A stretch of 64,000 nt of DNA from CAVQUE01 sp046290435 (GTDB taxonomy: Bacteria; Actinomycetota; Acidimicrobiia; Acidimicrobiales; UBA8592), in NCBI GenBank assembly GCA_046290435.1, contig JBKAGO010000033.1:186001-250000 (forward strand). The letters are read 5' to 3'. Below the pieces are notes generated by a model. The model worked only from the letters and a program-made list of their open reading frames with translations, was not told the DNA's origin and made no database searches. The position numbers and the translations under genes were made by a program. Of this stretch, positions 24,425-31,150 are shown one piece after another (within the stretch, counting starts at the first letter, position 1; each line of letters opens with the position of its first letter).

Positions 24425-24442
24425 CTCGCTAGTCTAGGCGAG
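24425..24442. promoter_or_regulatory. Near-palindrome between sufR-like and mrp genes, candidate operator
   Basis: CTCGCTAGTCTAGGCGAG is an inverted repeat with one extra base in the right arm. It includes TAGTCT, which fits a -10 hexamer for the mrp direction. It lies in the 196-nt divergent gap. A role as the binding site of the SufR-like regulator is inference. Confidence 0.4.
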
Positions 24443-24548
24443 CACGGGTTTGCACTGTGCTCGTAGTGGAAATCCGCACCGCTCGCGGCCGTCCCGGCCC
24501 GGCCACCAAGAACCCGGCACGCGACCCACACAGGAGAGCCGATCCGTC

Positions 24549-25691
24549 ATGGCAGTCACCACCGAAGAGGTCATCGAGGTCCTGCGGCCGGTCGAGGATC
24601 CCGAACTGCACCGCAGCATCGTCGATCTGGGCATGGTGCGCGACATCACCATCGTCGACGGCGACGTCACCGTGAAGATCGCGCTGACCATCGCCGGTTG
24701 CCCGTTGCGCAACGAGATAACCAGCCGGGTCACCGGGGCGGTCCGAGCCCTCGACGGTGTCACCTCGAGCGACATCGACTTCACGGTCATGACCGACGAG
24801 GAGCGCACCGAGCTCCGTCAGCGCCTCCATGGCGATCCGGCGTCGACCGCCGGTTCCCAGCCCGCCCACGGTCACGCCGAGGGGCGCACCATCCCCTTCG
24901 CCGACCCTGCGTGTCGCACCCGGGTGCTGCTGGTCGCATCGGGCAAGGGCGGCGTCGGCAAGTCGTCGGTCACCACGAACCTGGCCATCGCGTTGGCCAA
25001 CCGGGGCAAGAGCGTGGCCATCATCGACGCCGACGTGTGGGGCTTCTCCATCCCCCGGATGCTCGGCATCGACCGGGCGCCGGTGGTCATCGACGACATG
25101 TTGATCCCGCCGGAGGTGCACGGCGTGCGTGCCATCTCGATGGGCTTCTTCGCCCGCGAGGACCAGCCGGTCATCTGGCGCGGCCCGATGCTGCACAAGG
25201 CGCTCGAGCAGTTCCTCACCGACGTCTACTGGGACGAACCCGACTTCCTGCTCGTCGACCTGCCGCCGGGCACCGGCGACATCTCGCTGTCGCTGGCGCA
25301 GTTCCTGCCCCGTGCCGAGGTGTACGTCGTCACGACGCCCCAGCCTGCAGCCCAACGCGTGGCCCAGCGTGCCGCGTTCATGGCCGACACGGTGAAGCTC
25401 GAGGTCAAGGGCGTCATCGAGAACATGTCCTGGTTCACCGGCGACGACGGCAAGCGCTACTTCCTGTTCGGCTCCGGCGGCGGCGAGGAGCTCGCCAACC
25501 GCCTCGAGGTGCCGCTGCTCGGCAAGGTGCCCCTCATCCAGGCCCTCCGTGAGGGTTCCGATTCGGGGAACCCGCTGGTGGCCACCGACCCGGACAGCGA
25601 GGCGGGTACGGTCTTTGCAGCAATAGCCGAGACCGTCGATGTCGAGCTGGCACCGACGCGGCGTTACAACCCTGCCCTGAAGCTGCTGTGA
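24549..25691 (+). CDS. Mrp/ApbC-type Fe-S cluster carrier ATPase
   Basis: This protein carries and transfers iron-sulfur clusters. The 380-residue protein has an N-terminal DUF59/MIP18 domain (about 5-80, VIEVLRPVEDPELHRSIVDL). The P-loop domain follows with the deviant Walker A ASGKGGVGKSSVTTNLA (about 127-143) and DVWGFSIPRMLG. Typical Mrp features are DFLLVDLPPGTGDISLSLAQ and a CXXC site. Here the second motif reads VIENMSWF, where most relatives have ENMSxxxC, so the C-terminal CXXC appears to be missing. It is upstream of DUF3107 and connected by a bridging mini-ORF. Confidence 0.9.
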   Translation: MAVTTEEVIEVLRPVEDPELHRSIVDLGMVRDITIVDGDVTVKIALTIAGCPLRNEITSRVTGAVRALDGVTSSDIDFTVMTDEERTELRQRLHGDPASTAGSQPAHGHAEGRTIPFADPACRTRVLLVASGKGGVGKSSVTTNLAIALANRGKSVAIIDADVWGFSIPRMLGIDRAPVVIDDMLIPPEVHGVRAISMGFFAREDQPVIWRGPMLHKALEQFLTDVYWDEPDFLLVDLPPGTGDISLSLAQFLPRAEVYVVTTPQPAAQRVAQRAAFMADTVKLEVKGVIENMSWFTGDDGKRYFLFGSGGGEELANRLEVPLLGKVPLIQALREGSDSGNPLVATDPDSEAGTVFAAIAETVDVELAPTRRYNPALKLL

Positions 25692-25753
25692 CCCCCCAGC
25701 AGGCTGCGATGACACCGTGCCGTCAGATGCGGCACCGAGAGGAACAGCGATGA
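25688..25753 (+). CDS. Bridging mini-ORF (21 aa) between mrp and DUF3107 genes
   Basis: The GTG at 25688 overlaps the mrp stop (GTGA) and the stop overlaps the DUF3107 ATG at 25750 (ATGA). The 66-nt frame encodes VTPQQAAMTPCRQMRHREEQ plus R. The end includes GAGAGGAACAG, the likely ribosome-binding site for the next gene. The sequence is unrelated to the bridges at 12917-13044. Confidence 0.4.
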   Translation: MTPQQAAMTPCRQMRHREEQR

Positions 25754-25980
25754 TCATCCGTATCGGCGTGCGCGACACCGTCAAGGAGCTCGAGGTCGAC
25801 GTGGCCGACGCCGACCGTGACGAACTCAAGGCTCGCATCGAGGCCGCCATCACCGGAGACGGCGGTGTCCTGTGGCTCACCGATCGTCACGGCCGCGACG
25901 TCGGCGTGCCGAGCGACCGTCTCGCCTATGTCGATCTGGGCGAATCCAGCGGCGGACCCAAGATCGGCTTCGGCGCCTGA
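25750..25980 (+). CDS. DUF3107 family protein
   Basis: This small actinobacterial protein of 76 residues has no known function. It begins IIRIGVRDTVKELEVDVAD, with a central helix (DRDELKARIEAAI) and a strand (VLWLTDRHGRDVGVP). The end is PKIGFGA. This pattern matches DUF3107. I chose the ATG at 25750 because the bridge overlap and the family start agree; an earlier ATG at 25717 adds 11 residues. It lies between mrp and the ArsA-like pair. Confidence 0.85.
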   Translation: MIIRIGVRDTVKELEVDVADADRDELKARIEAAITGDGGVLWLTDRHGRDVGVPSDRLAYVDLGESSGGPKIGFGA

Positions 25981-25991
25981 CGCCGCCGGCC

Positions 25992-26948
25992 ATGGCGGAC
26001 GGCCCGATCAGCCTGCTCGATCGACGGTTGCTGTTCGTCACCGGCAAGGGTGGTGTCGGCAAGACCAGCATCGCTGCAGGCCTGGCGCTGCTCGCCGCCG
26101 GCATCGGCAAGCGCACCCTGGTGTGCGAGGTCGACGCCAAGGGCGACATCGCTGCGGCCTTCGAGAGCGGGCCGCTGTCGTTCGAGCCCCGTGAGGTCGA
26201 ACCCGGCCTGTCGGCGATGGTGATGGACACCGAGGAGTCCCTCAAGGAATACCTGCGCATCAACCTGCGCCTGCCCATCGTCACCAGGCTCGGCCCGCTG
26301 GCCCGGTCGTTCGATTTCGTGGCCTCGGCCGCGCCGGGCGTGCGCGAGATCCTCACGGTCGGCAAGCTCGCCTACGAGGTGCGTGAACGCAACTACGACC
26401 TCGTCGTGGTCGACGCGTCGGCCACCGGTCACGTCGTGGGCCAGTTGGCGGCCCCGGCGGCCATCCACGACCTGGTGCGGGTCGGGGTCGTGCGCGACCA
26501 GACCCGCTGGATGATCGACATCCTGCGAGACCCCGCCATATGCGGCACGGTCATCGTGGCGGTGCCCGAGGAGATGCCGGTCACCGAGACCCTCGAGCTC
26601 AGCGCGCGCCTCAGCTCCGAGACCGACGTCAACCTGGCTGCGGTGGTGGTCAACCGGGTCCTGCCGGAGCTGTTCGGCGAGCGCGAAGAAGCCGTCTTCA
26701 ACGCCTTGCGTGACGATGCGCCGGCATCGATGCTGCGCGACGAGCTCGGCCGCGACGTCGACCGGGTGTTCGAGGGCGCCGACCTGGCCGTGCGGATGCG
26801 ACGGTCGCGCACCGCCCACATCGCCCGCCTGGCCGCGGAGCTGCCCCCGGCGACGCCACTGGTGTTCGTGCCCGAGCTGTTCACCCGCGCCCAGGGCATA
26901 CGGGCCACCCGCATGGTCGCCGAAGCCCTCGGCGACGAAGTCCTGTGA
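25992..26948 (+). CDS. ArsA-like ATPase, first of a pair
   Basis: This is a P-loop ATPase of the ArsA/GET3 family, 318 residues. The Walker A-type loop TGKGGVGKTSIAAGLALLAA is at about 17-36. Then come CEVDAKGDIAAAF and DLVVVDASATGHVV (switch region). Actinobacteria carry two adjacent genes of this kind; in Mycobacterium tuberculosis the pair is Rv3679-Rv3680, next to whiB4. The same neighbourhood occurs here (whiB at 29772). The two proteins probably form a heteromeric complex. No arsenic genes are near, so arsenite export is unlikely. Confidence 0.88.
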   Translation: MADGPISLLDRRLLFVTGKGGVGKTSIAAGLALLAAGIGKRTLVCEVDAKGDIAAAFESGPLSFEPREVEPGLSAMVMDTEESLKEYLRINLRLPIVTRLGPLARSFDFVASAAPGVREILTVGKLAYEVRERNYDLVVVDASATGHVVGQLAAPAAIHDLVRVGVVRDQTRWMIDILRDPAICGTVIVAVPEEMPVTETLELSARLSSETDVNLAAVVVNRVLPELFGEREEAVFNALRDDAPASMLRDELGRDVDRVFEGADLAVRMRRSRTAHIARLAAELPPATPLVFVPELFTRAQGIRATRMVAEALGDEVL

Positions 26949-27010
26949 CCGAGCGTGCGAGGAGCGGGGCCCGCCGGTCCGGCCCGACGGGCCAGGAGGC
27001 AGGGAGATGA
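26945..27010 (+). CDS. Bridging mini-ORF (21 aa) between the ArsA-like genes
   Basis: The GTG at 26945 overlaps the stop of the first ATPase gene and the stop overlaps the ATG of the second. The 66-nt frame encodes VTERARSGARRSGPTGQEAG plus R. Its DNA resembles the tandem 62-bp unit at 12913-13036 (shared GAGCG, GCGGGGCC and CCGGCCCG blocks and an AGG-rich end). It contains the ribosome-binding site of the second gene. Confidence 0.4.
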   Translation: MTERARSGARRSGPTGQEAGR

Positions 27011-28173
27011 GCGACGACTCTCTCGCCCAGCTGCTGGCCTCGAAGGAGGTCATCGTCGTGTGCGGGCCAGGCGGCGTGGGCAAGACCACCGTGGCCGCGA
27101 CCGCCGGGCTCCTGGCCGCCCAGCACCTCGGCGGCCGGGTGCTGGTGCTCACCGTCGACCCGGCGCGTCGGCTGGCCACGGCGCTCGGGCTCAGCCACAT
27201 CGGCAACGACGAGGTCCAGGTCGATCCGGCCCGGATCGCGGTCGACGGTGCACCGCCGATGGGCGAACTGTGGGTCGCGCAGCTCGACACGAAGGCCTCG
27301 TGGGATGCGCTCATCCGCATGCACGCGCCCGATGCCGCAACCCGTGATCAGATCCTGAGCAACCAGCTCTACGAGAACATCACGGGCACGTTCGTCCAGA
27401 GCCATGACTACATCGCCATGGAGCGCCTGCACGAGCTCCACGCGTCGGGCCGCTTCGACCTGATCGTCGTCGACACCCCACCGTCGCGCAACGCCGTCGA
27501 CTTCCTCGATGCCCCCGAGCGGATGGCGGAGTTCTTCGGATCCCGGCTGCTGCGCTGGCTCACTGTGCCGTACCGGTCACGGCTGTTCACCGCGGCGTCG
27601 CGGCCGTTCTACAACGTCGCCGACCGCATCCTCGGCCAGCAGTTCCTGCGCGAGATCGCCGACTTCTTCGTGCTGTTCCAGACGATGGACGCCGGGTTCG
27701 TGGCCCGGGCCGAGGAGGTCCAGCGCACGCTCCGCGACCGGCGCACCAGCTTCATGGTGGTCAGCAGCCTCGAGCCGGCGTCCATCGCCGAGTGCGAGTA
27801 CTTCATCGACGCGCTGGGCGAGCGTCGCCTGCACCTCGGCGCCGTCGTCCTCAACCGGGTGCTGCCGGCCTGGTTCGGCAACACCCGTGCGGCCTCGGCG
27901 GCACGCAAGATGCTCCAGGAGGCCGACGAGCTCGCCGGCCGGGTCGACGAGGTCGCCGGAGCCGGGGAGATGCCTCCTGCGTTGACCGCCGGCGTCCTGC
28001 GCGAGATCGCCGAGAGCTTCCTCAACTTCGCCACCGTTGCCACCCGCCAACGTGAGCTGCGCAACGTGCTGAGCCACCACGCAGAGGTCGTCGTGTCGCT
28101 GCCGTACCTGGCCGACGACATCGTCGACGTCGACGGGCTGGCCCGCCTCGCCGACACGATGCGTCGCGCGTAG
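27007..28173 (+). CDS. ArsA-like ATPase, second of a pair
   Basis: This is the paralogous partner, 388 residues. The P-loop CGPGGVGKTTVAATAGLLAA is at about 19-38. The ADP-binding strand VLVLTVDPARRLATALGL and the switch DLIVVDTPPSRNAVDFL follow. A long alpha-helical insert sits at 175-260, with hydrophobic helices (REIADFFVLFQTM). Length and motifs match the mycobacterial Rv3680-like member. The PdtaS-type kinase gene begins 12 nt downstream. Confidence 0.88.
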   Translation: MSDDSLAQLLASKEVIVVCGPGGVGKTTVAATAGLLAAQHLGGRVLVLTVDPARRLATALGLSHIGNDEVQVDPARIAVDGAPPMGELWVAQLDTKASWDALIRMHAPDAATRDQILSNQLYENITGTFVQSHDYIAMERLHELHASGRFDLIVVDTPPSRNAVDFLDAPERMAEFFGSRLLRWLTVPYRSRLFTAASRPFYNVADRILGQQFLREIADFFVLFQTMDAGFVARAEEVQRTLRDRRTSFMVVSSLEPASIAECEYFIDALGERRLHLGAVVLNRVLPAWFGNTRAASAARKMLQEADELAGRVDEVAGAGEMPPALTAGVLREIAESFLNFATVATRQRELRNVLSHHAEVVVSLPYLADDIVDVDGLARLADTMRRA

Positions 28174-28185
28174 CAGACTGCGTCG

Positions 28186-29733
28186 ATGGCCACGCTGCCC
28201 GAGCTCTGCCCCGATCTCGCCCGCCATCATCAGCGACACCTGACCCGTCTGGCCCGCACGTGGGCGCCTCTGGCCGACATCAGCTTCGCCGACCTGTTGT
28301 TGTGCGTCCCGCTGTCGGACCCGGTGACGGGAGCAGAACCCGGCGTCGACGAGTCCGCCCGCTACCGCATCGTCGGGCATGTGCGTCCGACGACGGCCCG
28401 GTCGATCTACCGGACCGACATGGTCGGTGTCGAGTTCGCCCCCGGTGCTCGGCCCCTGCTCGATCGGGCCCGGGCGACGGGCACCATCGTCGACGGCGGC
28501 ATGATCGGCCAGGCGGCCGCGCCGAGGCTGCGGACCCTGTCGGTTCCGGTCCGTCACAACGGCGAGATCGTCGCGGTGATGAGCCGCGAGTTCTCGCCGG
28601 ACGAACAACGCGAGCCGGGCGAGCTCGAGATGATGTACTTCTTCACGTTCCGGCGTCTGGCGCAGATGATCGCCGAGGGCTCCTACCCGTTCCCCGTCGA
28701 CGAGGTCGAGATCGAGGAGTCACCGCGCGTCAGCGACGGGCTGTTGCTCCTCGATGCCTCGGCGCGCGTCCGCTTCGCGTCGCCCAATGCGGTATCGGTG
28801 CTCACCCGTTTCGGGGTCCGCCAGATCGAGGGCCAACGCCTCGCGAGTGCGGGGGTCGAACAGCGCGCCGTCCGCAACGCCTTCGCCACCCGGTTGCCCC
28901 AGACCGAGGAGATCGAGCGTGACGATCAGACGGTGGTCATCCGGGCGATACCCATCTCGGAGGGCCGCGAGCTGACCGGTGCGGTCATCTTGTTGCGTGA
29001 CATCAGCGAACTCCGTCGCCGCGACCGCCTGTTGTTGTCGAAGGACGCCACCATCGCCGAGATCCATCATCGGGTGAAGAACAACCTGCAGACCATCTCC
29101 TCGTTGCTGCGCCTGCAGGGCCGTCGGGTGGTGGCAGCCGAGGCCCGCCAGGCCATCGACGAGTCGGTCCGGCGCATCCGGTCCATCGCGGTGGTGCACG
29201 AGATCCTGTCCCAGGAGGTGGCAAGCGACGTCCCGTTCGAGGACATCGTGCGCCCGCTGACCCGTCTGGTCGAGGAGGGCTACAGCTCGCCCGACCGGCC
29301 GCTGCGCTTCACCGTGCGGGGCGATGCCGGGGAGTTGCCGACCGATGTGGCCACACCGCTGGCAGTGGTGCTGTCGGAGCTGTTGCAGAACGCCGTCGAG
29401 CACGCCTTCGTGGGGGTCGATCACGCCACCGCGGAGGTGGAGATCAGGTTCGAGACCGCAGAGGATGCGCTCGATGTGTGGGTGACCGACGACGGCGTGG
29501 GGCTGGCCGCCGATTTCGACATGGCCGACGAGGCCGGCCTGGGCCTGACGATCGTGCGCAGCTTGATCGAGGGCGATCTGCGGGGCGAGATCACGATGGC
29601 GTCACGCCCGGCGCCCGACAGCGGCACGGTGGTGTACCTGCGGGTGCCGCGGGTGGAGGGCAGGGGTGAGGAACTGGCATCGCAGGTGGGTCGCGATGCC
29701 CCTGAGCGGGCCTCGGCCGACCCGGCCCACTGA
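28186..29733 (+). CDS. pdtaS: PdtaS-like sensor histidine kinase (HisKA_2)
   Basis: This is a cytoplasmic sensor kinase of 515 residues with no TM segment. An N-terminal GAF-like domain (about 1-160) is followed by a PAS domain (185-285, LLLLDASARVRFASPNAVSV). The H-box reads EIHHRVKNNLQTISSLLRLQ (about 291-310), the HisKA_2 type that phosphorylates ANTAR response regulators. The ATPase domain has the N-box ELLQNAVEHAF, G1 VTDDGVGLAADFD and a second Gly-rich motif (GLGLTIVRSLI). The partner ANTAR protein is not in the window. The run of genes from mrp to this kinase is on one strand and tightly spaced. Confidence 0.9.
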   Translation: MATLPELCPDLARHHQRHLTRLARTWAPLADISFADLLLCVPLSDPVTGAEPGVDESARYRIVGHVRPTTARSIYRTDMVGVEFAPGARPLLDRARATGTIVDGGMIGQAAAPRLRTLSVPVRHNGEIVAVMSREFSPDEQREPGELEMMYFFTFRRLAQMIAEGSYPFPVDEVEIEESPRVSDGLLLLDASARVRFASPNAVSVLTRFGVRQIEGQRLASAGVEQRAVRNAFATRLPQTEEIERDDQTVVIRAIPISEGRELTGAVILLRDISELRRRDRLLLSKDATIAEIHHRVKNNLQTISSLLRLQGRRVVAAEARQAIDESVRRIRSIAVVHEILSQEVASDVPFEDIVRPLTRLVEEGYSSPDRPLRFTVRGDAGELPTDVATPLAVVLSELLQNAVEHAFVGVDHATAEVEIRFETAEDALDVWVTDDGVGLAADFDMADEAGLGLTIVRSLIEGDLRGEITMASRPAPDSGTVVYLRVPRVEGRGEELASQVGRDAPERASADPAH

Positions 29734-29771
29734 CGGACCGGGTCCGACGTCGAGCGGAGCCCGGGAGTGGC

Positions 29772-30068
29772 TCAGGCGGTGCTGGTGTGGCGGCGGGCCG
29801 CAGCGGCGCGCTGGCGGCGGATGACGCGGCGTTCCTCTTCGGAGAGCCCGCCCCACACGCCGGAATCCTGGTTGGTGTCGAGTGCGAAGTCGAGGCACTC
29901 GGACCTGACCGTGCACTGGACGCAGACGGCCTTGGCGGCTGCGATCTGGTCGAGCGCGGCACCGGTGGTGCCGACCGGGAAGAACAGCGCCGGGTCGGTG
30001 TCGCGGCACAGGGACAGGGTTCGCCAGTCGGTTACTGCGTTGGCGAACGGCAGGATTTGAACGGTCAC
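29772..30068 (-). CDS. WhiB-family iron-sulfur transcription factor
   Basis: This is a [4Fe-4S]-binding regulator of 98 residues. The four cluster cysteines are C21 (SLCRD), C49, C52 (CVQC) and C58 (SECLD). The turn motif GVWGG lies at about 70-74, followed by a basic tail (RRVIRRQRAAAARR) that binds DNA. I chose the GTG at 30068 because GGAGG lies 5 nt upstream; the longer frame to 30125 adds 19 unlikely residues. Size and pattern fit the WhiB1/WhiB4 group. It converges with the kinase gene. The ArsA pair and whiB are also neighbours in mycobacteria. Confidence 0.93.
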   Translation of the reverse strand: MTVQILPFANAVTDWRTLSLCRDTDPALFFPVGTTGAALDQIAAAKAVCVQCTVRSECLDFALDTNQDSGVWGGLSEEERRVIRRQRAAAARRHTSTA

Positions 30069-30120
30069 GGAGACCTCCACCAATGGATTTCGGGGGCCGG
30101 TCAGGGCCGGTGCGGGCGGC

Positions 30121-30142
30121 GTCACCGACTCGGATCGGTGAC
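30121..30142. promoter_or_regulatory. Inverted repeat upstream of whiB
   Basis: GTCACCGA-CTCGGA-TCGGTGAC has perfect 8-bp arms. It lies 53 nt before the whiB start. A TAGCCT -10-like hexamer on the minus strand is at 30187-30192, which would place this repeat in the untranslated leader, as an operator or hairpin. A second short repeat, CCCCC/GGGGG, is at 30203-30221. The rest of the 292-nt gap before 30361 shows nothing I can name. Confidence 0.4.
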
Positions 30143-30360
30143 AGGTGTCGGCTCAGCTGCGAAGCTGGGTCGAACGGACCGGGGTGAGGCTAGTGGGCGA
30201 TACCCCCGAGACACAAGGGGGAGATGTTGGTCGTGTTGTTGTTGTGGAGAACGGCGGGGGTTATCTCGCTGCCGGTGAGATCGGGGTTGTATTCGCGGAC
30301 TCACCGTGAGATCTCGGCGCTGTCCGCAGCGGCCGATCCTGGTCTCGGGCGGCTCGGGAC

Positions 30361-31047
30361 GTGACCGCCGTCATCGCGCATCGCGGCGCGGCGCAGGATC
30401 ATCGCGAGAACACCTGCGACGCGTTCGCCGCCGCGGTCGCCCTGGGCGCCGACTGGGTCGAACTCGACGTCCGTCGCAGCGCCGACGACGTCCTGGTGGT
30501 GTGTCACGACGCCCATCTCCCCGACGGGCGGGTGATCGTCGACGTGCCCTACGAGGAGCTCCCGGCGTGGGTGCCGACGCTGGCCGAGGCGCTCGACGCG
30601 TGCCAGGGTGCGAAGGTCAACATCGAGATCAAGAACGACCCCGACGCGCCCGACTACGACGCCGATCACCAGATCTCCGACGCCGTGGTGGGCCTGGCGA
30701 TCGCCTACCGCGACCATGCGGATCTGCTGGTGAGCTCGTTCAACATCGAGACGGTGCGCCGGATCCGTGCGGTCGATGCCGCCATGCCGGTGGGGCTGGT
30801 CACCTACGAGCTGCTGAGCCCCGACATGGTGATCGAACGAGCCGTCGGCGCGGGGCTCACCAGCCTGCACCCCTGGGAGCCCACCGTCGACCGCCGCCTG
30901 GTCGAGCGCATGCACGACGCCGGCCTCGTCTGCAACACCTGGACCGTCAACAGCCCCGACAGCATGCGCGAGCTGGTCGCCCTCGGCGTCGACGGCATCA
31001 TCACCGACGACGTCACAGCCGCCAGAAAGGTCGTGGACGGCGGGTGA
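30361..31047 (+). CDS. Glycerophosphodiester phosphodiesterase
   Basis: This enzyme hydrolyses glycerophosphodiesters to glycerol-3-phosphate and an alcohol. The 228-residue protein has HRGAAQDHRENT (catalytic His and the ENT motif, residues 6-17), WVELDVRRSADD (metal-binding Glu and Asp) and VVCHDAHL (second His). NIEIKND is the next metal ligand. The C-terminal strands WTVNSPDSMRELVALGVDGI and ITDD complete the TIM barrel. The start is a GTG. No signal peptide is present, so it acts in the cytoplasm. Confidence 0.93.
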   Translation: MTAVIAHRGAAQDHRENTCDAFAAAVALGADWVELDVRRSADDVLVVCHDAHLPDGRVIVDVPYEELPAWVPTLAEALDACQGAKVNIEIKNDPDAPDYDADHQISDAVVGLAIAYRDHADLLVSSFNIETVRRIRAVDAAMPVGLVTYELLSPDMVIERAVGAGLTSLHPWEPTVDRRLVERMHDAGLVCNTWTVNSPDSMRELVALGVDGIITDDVTAARKVVDGG

Positions 31048-31053
31048 ACGACG

Positions 31054-31147
31054 TGGGGTCAGACCCCGCTTTCCCGCTTTCTCCCCCAGCGCGCTTGCCC
31101 GGGTGTCACCACGTGAAGAGAAAGCGGGAAAGCGGGGTCTGACCCCA
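31054..31147. repeat. REPIN-like inverted repeat, family 1, copy 3
   Basis: Arms at 31054-31082 and 31119-31147 (29 bp) are perfect inverted copies starting TGGGGTCAGACCCC, and one more base pair extends inward. The loop is about 36 nt and unlike the other copies. It lies between convergent genes (phosphodiesterase and M1 peptidase), 6 nt and 3 nt from their stops. Confidence 0.9.
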
Positions 31148-31150
31148 GGA

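Noticed and set aside
25992..28173. Arsenic resistance operon
   Set aside because: The ATPases resemble ArsA, but no arsB, arsC or arsenite-specific regulator is near, and the layout matches the mycobacterial Rv3679-Rv3680 type.
27577..28608. Minus-strand frame of 343 codons over the second ArsA-like gene
   Set aside because: It is antisense to a gene with clear P-loop and switch motifs, and its own sequence has no recognisable domain.
2565..31147. Possible CRISPR repeats
   Set aside because: The repeated units are inverted pairs far apart, not regularly spaced direct repeats, and no cas gene is present.
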